This document shows positions 12,215 to 23,800 of a stretch of DNA of 64,000 nt, piece after piece. Source of the stretch: Smittia aterrima (Eukaryota > Arthropoda > Insecta > Diptera > Chironomidae); the NCBI GenBank assembly GCA_033063855.1, contig CP093829.1, forward strand, positions 5,652,243-5,716,242, in the 5' to 3' direction. The stretch's first letter is position 1, and the number at the start of each line of letters is the position of its first letter. The position numbers and the translations under genes are program-made. The notes beneath the pieces were generated by a model. The model had not been told where the DNA came from and did no database searches. It worked only from the letters and a program-made list of their open reading frames with translations.

Positions 12215-14252
12215 ATGATTTCTCGACTGGTAAGTCAACGATGACAATCAAAATCGCGGCGATGTAGCTCGCAATTATCTAACCACGGAAAAATTCAACT
12301 CACACAATCGCGAATGAGAAAAAAACAACAAATCAATCGAGTTACGACGCAGCCTTTGAATATTGTGAATCAAACAGCTGCTCAACAACATCCACTTGCT
12401 TAGCTTGATCAATTACCAAGCGTCTGTTCGGTATTGTCGTCTGTTTTGCAATTTTAGTTGTGAGGTTATGTTCACCGCGAATCAACATGACCTTCAAACC
12501 TTCAACGAGAGTTTTCTCTCTCTGGAAGTTTTGTTCATAAATTGCGTCGTGTTAAGAACTCAGCTCGTGTCTTTAACGATCCATTAAACGACTACGTAAT
12601 AAACAAAACCTTTACCTCAACTTCAAATCTTGAAATTAGTAGAAAACTCAATTGCAACACATAACTTTGACCTCACACAATATTTTCATTCATTGATTGT
12701 TTAATTCATCAAAAAAATCGAATGTGTCGTCTAACACAACAACAGAAGTGCAAAGTAAAATATCAAGGAAAAAATGCGAGCCCGAAAAAAGAAGAAAAAA
12801 AAACTTTGAGCGGCTCAGTCACAGGCCGATCGTCGAGCAGTGAACACAAGTTTTTTGTGAGAAGTCAAAGTCCGTGCAATAATGAGCGATTTCGATGTAA
12901 GTTTTGTCTTCGTCACATCTTTCGCGTTCGAATCTCCGCAACATTATCACTTTACATGTAAATTTATTCGAGATTTCGCTGTTGTCGGATATAACGGCGA
13001 GCTCCCAAAATCGAACTCAACTTAAAATCTGTCTTAAACTGGGATTTATGAATTGAAATTCTTCGAATATTTTTCTTGAAATACGTGTCATGATTCGATT
13101 GCGTAAAGCAAGTGAGAGTTTAATATTTTTTTGACAACCTTCAACTCGCAATCTCGACGAAACTTTTGAAGCTCATCATCATCTTTTATGCGCAATTCTC
13201 TAATTGGTGTGTAAATATTTTTTAGGCTTTTCCAATCACTACTGGGCTTATAACGCTCGTCATTACCGTCTTGCTGTACAAGCTCTTCAAGGCGAAGCAA
13301 ATCAACAAAGACGAGGAGGAAGAAGAGGATGAAAAGTCTGAGGAACAATCTCAGTCTCAATCTAATCAACAGTCAGGACCACTGAAAGCACTTCAGGATC
13401 CAAATGAGAAGTATCTCTTGCCTTTAGTCGAAAAGGAGGAAATCTCTCACGACACACGTCGCTATCGCTTCGGATTGCCATCGAGCGAGCATATTCTCGG
13501 CTTACCTGTAGGTCAGCACATTCACTTGTCCGCGACAATCAACGATGATTTAGTTATTCGCTCGTATACGCCAGTCTCGTCAGATGACGACAAAGGCTTC
13601 GTCGATTTGGTAAGTCGCTCATAAGACTCGTTGCTATGATCAAATAATTAACACTTCCTTGTTTATTCAGGTTGTGAAAGTTTATCAGAAGAACGTGCAT
13701 CCAAAGTTCCCAGAAGGTGGCAAGATGACTCAATATCTCGACGAACTGAAGCTTGGAGACAAAATCGCATTCCGAGGACCTTCCGGTAAATTGCAATACT
13801 TGGGCAATGGAAAGTTCTCAATCAAGAAACTTCGTAAGGATCCACCACAAATCGTTACAGCGAAGAAGGTTAACATGATTGCTGGAGGCTCAGGAATCAC
13901 TCCAATGTTGCAACTTGTTAATGAAATCTTGAAGCGGCCTAATGACAACACGCAATTGTCTTTGCTTTACGCTAATCAATCCGAGAATGATATTTTGCTT
14001 CGCGATGATCTCGACGTTCTAGCAGCTAAGCATCAAGAACAATTCAAAGTCTGGTATACGATTGATCGTGCCAGCGAATCCTGGAAATTCAGTGTTGGCT
14101 TCGTCAACGATAAAATGATTCAAGATAACTTGTTCCCGCCATCACCTGATACGCTTACAGTGATGTGTGGTCCACCACCAATGATTAACTTTGCATGCTT
14201 GCCAGCTCTCGAGAAACTGAACTACGAGAAGGAGCTGAACTTTGCATACTAA
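12215..14252 (+). CDS. NADH-cytochrome b5 reductase
   Basis: Exons are 12215-12229 (or alternative first exon 12882-12896), 13226-13609 and 13671-14252, giving 326 aa. The enzyme family passes electrons from NADH through FAD to cytochrome b5 for lipid desaturation, sterol metabolism and related reactions. An N-terminal membrane anchor (AFPITTGLITLVITVLLYKL) is followed by an acidic Gln/Ser-rich linker. The FAD-binding motif RSYTPVSSDDD, the FPEGGKMTQYL segment, GPSGKLQYLGNG, the NAD-binding GGSGITPM and CGPPPMI near the C-terminus are all present and match the family order. The length is slightly above the roughly 300 aa of the animal enzyme because of the linker. The protein looks intact. 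Both first exons end in phase 0 and add five residues, MISRL or MSDFD. Confidence 0.95.
12882..12896 (+). other. Alternative first coding exon of cytochrome b5 reductase
   Basis: ATG AGC GAT TTC GAT is followed by a strong donor (GTAAGT). It joins in phase 0 to the exon at 13226 and would replace the MISRL start by MSDFD. It implies a second promoter between 12.3 and 12.9 kb. Confidence 0.6.
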
Positions 14253-14619
14253 GTCAACCCCTTTGCACTTACTTTCGGATTCATCTAATGAACATCGAAT
14301 GAGAGATTTAAACTTTCCAGTCGAACATTTTCCCGTGCATTTAGTATTAGTCGAAACACATCATGAGATTCAAAATTGAATAGCTGCTTATTAGAATTAT
14401 ATGGCGAGCGGCCAGCGCCGATGGTTAGAAAGTCATTGAACTCCTTTTGTTAAATCTTTTCAAGCAATTTGTTTTTGGGGAATTTTTCGAATAAAAATCG
14501 CAATTTTGTAAAGAAGTTTTTATTCTAAAAGGCATTTGTGTGTGAGATTCATAAAAAAGTCTTCTTCTTAGTGACTACGGACGGAATGTTAAGATCTCTT
14601 CAGAGTATTGCTGATGTTT

Positions 14620-15223
14620 TCAGGTTCTGGTGATAAAGTTAATTAGAATGAGGACGGGCGCTGCGATAAGTACAACGAGGGAGCTGCTTATTGCTGATGA
14701 CCCATTGCAACGATGATCAAGGAAGCAGAAACAGAATGTTGTTGAGTCGAAGTAATTGCGTTTCACGTTGATCTCTTTGATTGAGTTGTTGACATAATTG
14801 GCGAGTTTGGGATCGTAAGTTCCTTGTCGGCAACCTTCATATTTGTCCGCTGGGATATCTGTGCGATAAGCCTTCAGTGTGCTCAAGCAATCTCTTGTGA
14901 TGATCTCAGAAGCTAAAATGAGACGGAGATTAATTTGTTATGCGTCACCGAAAATGTTTTAACAAACCTCCTTTGACTTCGCGAACTTTTACACAAATAT
15001 CGTCGTCTTCTGGACATTGTTCACCCAGGAAGCCAATTCCTTTCCAGTTGAAGTTGTCTGAGCATCCTGGAGTCGCTGAATTGCATCGATAACACCAAAT
15101 CGCGAGACCTAAAATGAAATTTATGAATTCACTTGAAATATCTTCAGAAACAGAAAACAATTTACTTGACTCGATGAACATGAACATTGCCAAAGCAATC
15201 AGCAAGGTTTTTGATTGAAGCAT
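14620..15223 (-). CDS. Ly6/quiver-type GPI-anchored protein
   Basis: Minus-strand exons 15223-15166, 15108-14968 and 14912-14620 give 163 aa, with both introns in phase 1. A signal peptide (MLQSKTLLIALAMFMFIESS) leads into IWCYRCNSATPGC. Ten cysteines then follow in the Ly6/three-finger arrangement (CYRC, GC, QC, IC, RDC, GC, FCFC, RC), with the family's C-terminal CN in RCNG. A final hydrophobic tail (SSLVVLIAAPVLILINF) fits a GPI-attachment signal. Members in insects act at the cell surface, for example on ion channels or at septate junctions; which role applies here is unknown. The gene lies tail to tail with cytochrome b5 reductase, about 370 bp apart. Confidence 0.88.
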
Positions 15224-15690
15224 TTTAAGCAGAAAGAGATTCTTATAAAAACAAAAATTAAATTATTTTAACGCCCTGATTGCTGGCAACTCGTTTATTG
15301 CTATGGCAACGCCGTAAACAAGAAAGACGCGAAGAGTTTTGGAATAACAGATTCTCTCTCAAAGTTCAAAGAAAGCTTTCAAGAATTTTCTTTATTCCTC
15401 GAACGGATTTTCCGCTTGATCCTTGAAAAAACAATTTTTGACAAAATGTTTAAATCAAAACTGCAAGAAAATTTAACTCGCAGTTACGAATCATCTACTA
15501 ACTACTTTTACATTTATTTATTTCTACCTGAGGATCACGATTCGATCGTTACAACTACAACTACAAGAGCGAATCGCATTTATACAGGGGCAACATGTTA
15601 AAACCTAAAAGAAATTATTTTCCTTGAATGAAAATCCACATGAATACAACGTCAAAAATATTAAGCCGGAGATTTTCCTAAAAATTTTAC
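15224..15690. other. Intergenic, no gene seen
   Basis: Upstream of the Ly6-type gene. No supported coding exon was seen. A short ORF at 15416-15601 has no domain features. Confidence 0.4.
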
Positions 15691-15702
15691 ATTTCATCTA
15701 TG

Positions 15703-15913
15703 GAAAATCGGATTTTTTTTTCTACAAATAAATGATACAAATGTGGCAAAGAATGTCTATCTTGCGGCTAAACATTTCAAGTTAACCACATTGCAAGAAA
15801 TTTGCGAATGTATAATAATAGAACACTTGTCGAAGAACATCACAAAAGAATTCTTTGAGATGGCACACTCGGATCAAAATTTACAAAAATTTTCCCTTTT
15901 CCAACATGTCTGA
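15703..15913 (+). pseudogene. BTB/BACK-domain fragment
   Basis: One open stretch without a start codon ends at a stop at 15911-15913. It reads VYLAAKHFKLTTLQEICEC, then EHLSKNITKEFFEMAHS, which matches the end of a BTB domain and the entry of BACK: a helix with 'LxAAxxF/YxLxxLxxxCE', then 'Ls..N....f..A'. The first part of the BTB domain and everything after BACK helix 1 are missing, and no splice sites complete it. It is most likely a relic copy of a BTB/Kelch- or SPOP-like gene. The following 300 bases hold partial open frames that I could not assign. Confidence 0.55.
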
Positions 15914-16426
15914 ACAAGATTTTCTATGGGGCCCGCTGGCGTACGTATCTTACACTAGAGCCAAATAAAATATTAAATTGGTTTTTTATAGCTAAAATTC
16001 GTACATGAATACGAATATGAAGTCTTGTGATCCTGCTGACTTAACAAAGTTCTATGAATTAGAGTGACCTGCTCAATTTGGTGAAGATGTAATTCGGGGG
16101 AATCAGGATTGCGCTAAAGGGGGTCAAGATTTTCTGCCTCGAGTTGGGCCGAAGATAGAATGTTTGGTATTCAAGAACTTGTCAGGAAAGAATTTTGATG
16201 ACGTTGCAGCTAGTACGACCTTATGAGCTCGGAATATTTGTTTTTTGACCTAGAAGGGCGAAGCGTTGACCTGCTGTCGGATTAATGAAGTTGGAGCCAT
16301 CAAATCTCTCGAAATTAATATAAACGTCAAACTTCAAGTAGGCAAATTTTTTAGGATATATCAACTTGATAGATTCTGAGTACTCGTTCTCGTGGTTGAC
16401 CATGGATCCTGCCGTTTCGATGGAAA

Positions 16427-16634
16427 ATATATAATTATATATAATATTATATAAATAAATATAAATATATAAATAAATAAATTATATATTTAATATTTTA
16501 TAAATAATTGTAGTTTTTCACAACTTAATTTTTTAGTTTTTGACATCAAATATTTATAAAATTATTTATTTTTGTAAATATTTATTCACATTTTATATAT
16601 ATATTTATTTATATAATATAAATATTTATAAACA
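16427..16634. repeat. AT-only low-complexity block with inverted repeat
   Basis: Nearly pure A/T. A perfect 20-nt inverted repeat is present: 16444-16463 pairs with 16600-16619, with about 136 bases between the arms. It sits directly before the forkhead relic. The low complexity means the pairing could be partly chance, but it could also be the ends of a small mobile element. Confidence 0.5.
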
Positions 16635-17170
16635 ATGTCTGCAGAGGATGTTGTCGTGTCCCATCTAAATCACGACGCGCGTGGTCTATTTCATTTGGCA
16701 GTCGAACCGTTGCATATCAACGAATCACGCAAATTATGCAACTTCGAAGCCGCGTATCGACAACATCATTTCCCTTATCAGGACTGCCATTTGCCAGTTT
16801 GGGTCAGGGCGGAGGGGCTCGAATTGCAATCCTCAATCGAAAATATTGATGTGGAAAATTTTGATCCACCACATGAGGAATTCATCGTTGAGGGGCCCGA
16901 ATTGGAAGCATTAATCGAAAACATTGCGGCAAACAAATTCCCATACGAAGAGGTCCAGATTGCACTTTTAGTTCACTGATTTTCATGGCTATCGAGGGTT
17001 CAATGCAAAAGTCGCTTCTAGTCAATGAAGTCTACGATTGGGTAACTCAAAATTTCCCGTTCTTCATGACAGCCTTCTTCATGATTGACTGGAAAAATAG
17101 CATCCGCCGCACGTTATCAACCAGCAAAGACTTTACAAAAGTTAAGAAAGTCACTGTAAGTCCATAAAAT
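16635..17170 (+). pseudogene. Decayed FOXN2/3-type forkhead gene
   Basis: An open frame from ATG 16635 (114 codons, to 16979) encodes an acidic region with two similar units (EGLELQSSIENIDVENF and EGPELEALIENIAANKF). In another frame, from about 16961 to 17167, the protein reads TFSSLIFMAIEGSMQKSLLV, then NEVYDWVTQNFPFF, then WKNSIRRTLSTSKDFTKVKK. This is the forkhead domain up to helix 3, closest in wording to FOXN2/3 (CHES-1) forms. KFPY in the first frame looks like the usual KPPY just before TFSSLIF, so about 17 extra bases seem to break the frame. Helix 3 differs from the usual SIRHNLS at base-contacting positions. A GTAAGT donor follows, but the next segment (from 17234) meets a stop after GLEV. 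Likely a pseudogene; a diverged working gene is less likely. Confidence 0.6.
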
Positions 17171-19046
17171 ATTTTGATATTTCTGAAGAATTTCCTTTTC
17201 TTAATCCATATAAAATTATTGATTTTATTTAGGGTCTTGAAGTCTAAAAACGTTGGGCGATTGTCCCCGAAAGTCGTCCGTTATTAGTTGGAAAAACTCG
17301 AAGAACAACTTGGATTACAATAAACTTCGATGTGCAATTTTAAGATTAAGTTTCTTTATTCGTTAATTGCCTGACATTAATTGGAAATTATTTTCAAAAT
17401 AATTCGCTTGTCAAAATATTTATCGAGTTCAGGAGAAAACATTTTGAGGAATTTCGCGAAAACATTCTTTAAAGTCTTCCGCGATTTACAATGCAATGTA
17501 ACACTGCGGTTTATTTATTATTTTTCTGGTCCCATTGCTAAGAACTTGGCGATTAATTCCAATTCAGTCTGTCCATTTCATGTGAACAAATAAAAACTCT
17601 AATTCCAAAGGAAAAAAGTTTCACTTGGCGCTCGCAAGAGGTGCCAGATCTGGTCAGCTATATGATCCATGCACTCGATTCAACATGCTGAAAACTTTTT
17701 GTGAAGAAGGGTCAGGGGAATTGTTCACAAAACAATTTTATTAATGCAAAGCAAAGTTTTCGGTCAATCTTTGAGGATAATAGCGAAGCAATTGGATTCC
17801 TTGGTAAATCCTGAAAATTTGAAGAGTTTCATTGATAATCTTAATCAGAAAAAAAAAAATTAAAATAGAAATTTGAATAAGTTTTTGAAAACGCTTTTTT
17901 AAAGAGAGAAACTCTCTCAATCTTCAGAGCTTTCTCTTCCTCCGAAAGCTTTCTCTTGAACTTTCGAGATATCGTGAATTTCCCCACGATTGAAACTTTC
18001 TCTTTCGCTTTCGCGTTTTGTTTCCATGAAAACTTGAAAACATTTACAGATGTTTCTTCATGAAGAAATAATCAAGGTTTATGGAATTACTTTACCTTTT
18101 AGAACTCAGTTGCATTTTCATTGCAAAAAGCTTTCATCGCTTGTAACTCGCTAGAGGCGAAGCTACATTTTTTCGAAGAATTTAGTTCAAGGTTCCTTCG
18201 AGACGAGAGAAGGTTGAAGGGCTTGACAAATCCCTTTCGATCTAATAAAAGCTCAAGCATCTGCTAATTATCATCCGAGTTTGGATCTTTTTAGAATCGA
18301 GCAGCGTAAGCAAGTAACGAGAAAAGTTCTCTAATTTGCTGAACTTCTCCGAAGGAAACTGCACACATGATGAGTCTTATGAATGCACATGTTAGGAGAG
18401 CTAAAATAAAACTCTGACACGGATTTTTCAAACGAGTCAATTAGAATGCTTTCCGCAAACTGTTTGGAATGAGAGTTTTATCTTGCTTTTACTGTAATTG
18501 AATCAACACGTGACTCCTAGCACATGTTGTCATGCGCTTTACTCGATAGCGGCTTCTCTCACCCACCCACACGAAGCTCCCATCTCGTCGAGAGTTCAAT
18601 TTTATACGAGATCTCCTTATAAAATGAACCGTCATCGAACCAACAGATTCAGTTTAGTTTTAGATCGTGAACGACTTGATAATCTTTTGCTGCGGATAAA
18701 TTTCAGTTTTTCTTTGTTCGAGACATAAAGGAATTTCTGTCGGAGAATTAAAAATCACTGCATTGTGGAATTTCTTGAATTTCGTCTGGGAACTCGTAGC
18801 AGACTCGTTCGTGCTTGAATTAGAAAAAGGGAAAAGCGAAATTCCGGATTTAATTGAACATTGTCATATGGCGTTAACGCGTGTACAAAAGAGAAAGGAA
18901 ATCACGACGTTAAACAAACATAAATCGAAAAGGGGGAGAGTGTGTCCAACTGTGTTTTATTGATCCTGTGCAAAGTGCAAAAGCATTTTAATTAATGGAA
19001 TCAGACAGTGGATTAAAAACATTGTAAATCGAGACAACTATTATCC
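17171..19046. other. Intergenic; possible forkhead remnant at the start
   Basis: About 17234-17350 has a frame with stops that weakly resembles the wing region after a forkhead domain (W.I.PE.RP). A second piece near 17618-17690 (FTWRSQEVPDLVSYMIHAL) may also be a decayed part. The remainder shows no coding signal and should include the promoter and 5' UTR of the receptor gene. Confidence 0.35.
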
Positions 19047-20874
19047 ATGAATCATAATTTATCAGACGACAGCTTGAAAAACTCGTTGATCATGTCATCG
19101 AATCAATTTACAACCGAGAGTTTCCTTTCGATGCTTCTACGAAACCTGGAAAGCAGTTCAATGAACAACTTTACGAGCAATTCGACGTCAAAGCTTTTTG
19201 CACCGCAATCGAATGAGACCAGAAGTGCAATCAATTATTTCCACCACTACTTTCTTCAGTCACTTTATCCCTTCAACAACTTTACGAGTTTGAATGATTC
19301 CTTGCAACAATATGTAACATGTCCATCAATTCAGAACCCTATGGGTAACGTGATAGCGATAATTTTATATCTGGTGGTGTGCATCGTCGGAACATTCGGA
19401 AATTCGTTGGTTATCTACGTCGTGTTGAGGTTCTCGAAGATGCAAACAGTTACTAATAGATACATATTGAATTTAGCGATAGCAGATGAATGCTTTCTCA
19501 TAGGAATTCCATTTTTATTAACAACGATGTATTTGAATGAATGGATGTTTGGCCCAATTCTCTGCAAGCTCTACATGATCAGTACTTCCATCACTCAGTT
19601 TACATCGTCTATCTTCCTGTTAATCATGTCAGCGGATCGATTCATAGCAGTTTGTCATCCCATCTCGTCACCTCGATTCAGGACGCCCTTTGTATCGAAA
19701 ATTGTGTCACTAATTGCCTGGGGAATGTCGGCGTTGATAATGCTCCCAGTCATGCTTTATGGTGAGTGAGAGAGAGTGAGATTAACGACAATAAATTTTC
19801 TAGAACGAAGTAATTTCTTTAATATTTCGTGCTATTCCTCATACACACATCACCTTGCTATTTGATTCCCTAAGCTTATCAAGTCTCAAGACATTAATGA
19901 ACAACCTTCTCAGAAACTAATCCGTGCCATCTTCACTTACTTCCTATTTCTGCAGCTAATACGACAGAGAAGTTTCCGGGTTCGGAACAGATGACGTGTA
20001 ATATCTTGTGGTCACATCCTAACAGCTCGATGCTTGCTGGCTCTACCTTCACTTTATATTCGTTAATCTTAGGCTTCGCTCTTCCTTTGAGTCTCATTCT
20101 CGTGTTTTATTATTTAGTCATCAGAAAGCTGAAAACGGTTGGACCGAAAAATAAATCAAAAGACAAGAAGCGTTCGCACAGAAAAGTCACTCGACTTGTG
20201 TTGACCGTCATCACTGTCTATATTCTCTGTTGGAGTCCTTACTGGGTGAGTGCTACATCATCCTGCCGATATAATCGAATTTCTTTACTCTCCAATTTCT
20301 TTCTCAGGTGAGTCAGATGGCTCTAATTAATTCCTCGCCAGATGTGTGTCAATCGAAACTAGAAATTACTATCTTCGTGCTCGTTGGATGCTTAGGATAT
20401 TCTAATTCAGCGATAAATCCTGTTCTCTACGCGTTTCTGAGGTAAGCGAGGAAGCAACTCACGCCCACCTTTCGATAAATCATTTTTTTTTTCTCTTTCT
20501 CTTTTTTTTTCGACAGCGACAACTTTAAGAAATCTTTCATGAAAGCTTGCTTGTGTATTCGAGGCAAGGACATAAATACACAACTCCAAGTCGAAAATAG
20601 CATATTCCCTCGCTTTGGTCGAAGTCGTGGTTCTGAGAAACTGACTTCAATTGCGAAAAATAATTTCCAAAAAACCAAAACGACCGGAGCTAAAGAATCC
20701 GAAGCTGTCGTCTTTAACCAAGATAGAAACAAAAGTAATGTTTGTATTAAAACGACAGCGATAACTGTTCCTTGCGTTCCTCCCGAAAACAAGGAACATC
20801 TTAATATTAATGGACATCATGAGACAATGACGAAAGGAGTTCAACGAACTCCAGTCCTTCACACGGATCTGTGA
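19047..20874 (+). CDS. AstC-R: Allatostatin C (somatostatin-like) receptor, GPCR
   Basis: Exons 19047-19761, 19956-20245, 20308-20441 and 20517-20874 give 498 aa with consistent phases. It is a rhodopsin-class receptor with seven hydrophobic segments. The Asn-rich N-terminus carries several N-x-S/T sites. TM1 has GNSLVIYVVLRF and TM2 has NRYILNLAIADECFLIGIPF. TM3 ends in SADRFIAVCHPISSPRFRT (a DRF variant of the DRY motif). The third loop KDKKRSHRKVTRLVLTVI leads into TM6 (CWSPYW). TM7 carries NSAINPVLYAFLSDNFKKSF. These segments match the insect AstC/Drostar receptors. Known role: Gi-coupled reception of allatostatin C, linked to hormone control and feeding physiology. The C-terminal tail ends HTDL, a possible PDZ-binding end. 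All introns interrupt the coding region; the third is only 62 bp. Confidence 0.95.
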
Positions 20875-23800
20875 AAATTCGAAAGAGATTCCGCATAAGC
20901 ACGAAAGGGAGAAAGAATAAAACATTGGATGGTTGCTCCACTTAATTTATCTTTGGCGTGTTATCTTCACCGCCCGCCCTTCTCTGTTTGCGAAAAATCC
21001 CTCGGAATGATAAATAACTTGTAGTCTCTCGAATGAAAAATTGAGACTGTCACATTTTGGCGTGAGATAAGTGTTGGTATGTGGAACAAAACATATTCAC
21101 TTAATGTCTGGCCTGCAATGTTTCCTGCTCCTCAATCCTAATGTTCGACGAACCAATGACTAATGTGAGAAATAATTTTAAACACACGCACTTCACTTTC
21201 TAAAGCTCAAAAAAAACTTTTCGCATCAAAGCCGAGAACTAATGAACTTTGAGGTTGTTGAAAAGTTCTCGTCTGCCTCACTCAAGCGAACTCTAAACTT
21301 CCGGCAATAATTTCTCATCATGGTTGAGTTGGTTTGAAGGTGGAAACAAATGGCTTTCGTGTAATAAAATCATTTCAAATTCAGGATGTGCAGAAACTTC
21401 TTCAGGAGAATATTCCACGTAATAACAGAAACTACTCTAACAAGAACATTCTTTTGTAAACTGGGAAATCAATAAAATATATTTGATAACGTGTTAACTC
21501 GAAATGTTTCAATTGAAGGTGCGATAGGCTTGACTAGAGCTGTCATAAAAATGTTTAATGTGTGGGCCATAAACCAAACACTCAAAAGGAAGAAAAATGA
21601 TTGAAAATCTACGCTCTGAGAGCTTCAGAGTTTTCTTTTTCTTTCTAATTATTTAAATTGCTGTCTCATTCATTAGAACTTCTCTCAGAGCCTCCATAAA
21701 TTTCCTTTTCAGATTCACATGCTGAATTTTAAGATTGTTAACATTTTCCGAATATGTTTCCACACACAATGCAAATTTTCATCGCACAAGCTTCTCAGAT
21801 TTTCTTTCTTCAGCAGAACTCATTTCATGAATTTATGTTTGTTATTAAAATGTTTCAGTCCTCAGAGCTTTCAACTGCTGTGGGAGCTTTTATGCATCAG
21901 AAGTCAAAATTTTAGTCTAAAAATTACGAAAACCGAGATTGCATAGGCTTCACTGGAACTGTAGAGCTTCACGGAAGATTTTGTTTATTTAGTTTCCAAT
22001 GTATTTGCTCCGTTGAGTTGACATTGCATGACTAAAATATTTATTTGCTCGTAAAGCTTTCGATCTCAAAAAAATATTTTATGGAAGCGAGAGATTTAAA
22101 AAAGGCTTTTTTCGCGTATTTTCTCTTTTCAGATTTACTTTCAATCTTCTTTCGAAAAAATCCTTTAAAATCCCTAAGCAAACTTTCAATGTTTGTGCAG
22201 CTCTACTTCAAATGCATTGAGTGATTATCTGATTTCTATCAATAGTAGTCGAGAACGTTCCATTAAATTTTAATTCCCTGTAGCTTCAACGACCCGATAC
22301 TTGATTTATTGCCTCATTTAAAACTCTGTTACAGCTAACAATTTTCATGATGAATGATTCAAGAATGTTCTATCAGGTTTTTGTTCGATGACTATTCAGA
22401 GAATTTTGTATGAAAATTCGAAAACCCTCAAAGCCTCTTCATTTATTCCTCTCTCATCGCTCGCAATCAATTAAAACATAAATTTTCAATGAAAATGGTC
22501 GAAAATTTAATTGGAGTGAAATGAGTTTGAATTTAATTATCTCTGCTATCATGAACTTTGCTTTAATCTCGAAATGAATTCAATTTTCATTGAACGAAAT
22601 CTGGAAATCTCTTCTAAAGCTAAACTTGAAGCTCGACAGGATTGAGTTCGTTTGAGACTTGAGTACATGTCTCGAATTCATTTTTCTCGTCTCATCGTGT
22701 CTCTGCTTTATAATAAAAAAATAATATTTCCACTTCATGACGTTCGATAAATATTTTTCCTGTTTTCTTTAAAAAACAACTTTCACCGGATTTTTTTTTT
22801 CCACGAGTCTCATAACAAAAATTTATTTCAAGGGCTTCCTCATTTTCCATTATCGCCGATGTTCCAACAAGACTTCAAGGGTTTCATAAAAGCTTTTAGC
22901 ATATTATTGCGTAAAAGTTACGGATGGATTAATCTCAATACGATTGAGCTTCGAGAGTTAATCATTCATAACGCTTTCGGAAAAGTTTATAAAAATCACA
23001 AAGCTTTGCAATCAATTGGCGCTCGGGGGAAATCAACAACTTTAAGAGCTCGTTGTAAACAACGTTTTTCTACAGCTCAGACTATAACGCAAATGATGAA
23101 AATAGAAATTTCAGCTTTGTTCTGATAGAAATCTCCAAAGACGCGACGATTTTATGGAACAACTTTCCTCGCAAAACAAGTAATTGAAAACATTATTACG
23201 ATCGCTAAAGCTCTTCATTGAATTCTCACGTAAATGGCGTTTTGATTGCCTTTTGCTTGCTATCATGTCGCGCATAAAGTCTCATGAAAAACAGAGGTTG
23301 CTGTTATAGATTTCACTCGCCTTGGGCTCTCTCTCTTTTTAGAACGAAGCGTCTTCTATCTCTTGAGTGATTGCGAAGGCGAACGACGCAAAAGCTTTCT
23401 GCCTAAAAAAATATTTAGCCTTCTTAAAAACATCTTCTATAAATCTATAAATATCGTCAGTGATTGATAACACATTATACAAAATACAAATTCTTATTCA
23501 CATTGTGTTGTGAAGAGTCTGAGAGGCAGCTAATTGAAGGCTTTACTTCGATTGGAGTGGTGGAAAGATAAGAGATGATAGATTGCTTATACAAAAGCTC
23601 ATTTAAAACGCATTTCTCTTATTTGCCGTCGAATGAGTTGGAGAGTTAAAGTTTAATGTAATGTTTACATTGCAGAGCGAAGCAAACATTTTCAGGGCAA
23701 ATATTTGAACCAAAAGATTCTTCTTCGCTTTCGCAATTTTCAGCATCAACGAGCCAAAAGAAAGAAATATTCTCATAACTTTTAAACTGTCTGAGATTCT

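Noticed and set aside
22859..23125. 88-codon ORF in the gene-poor region
   Set aside because: No domain, splice or promoter evidence.
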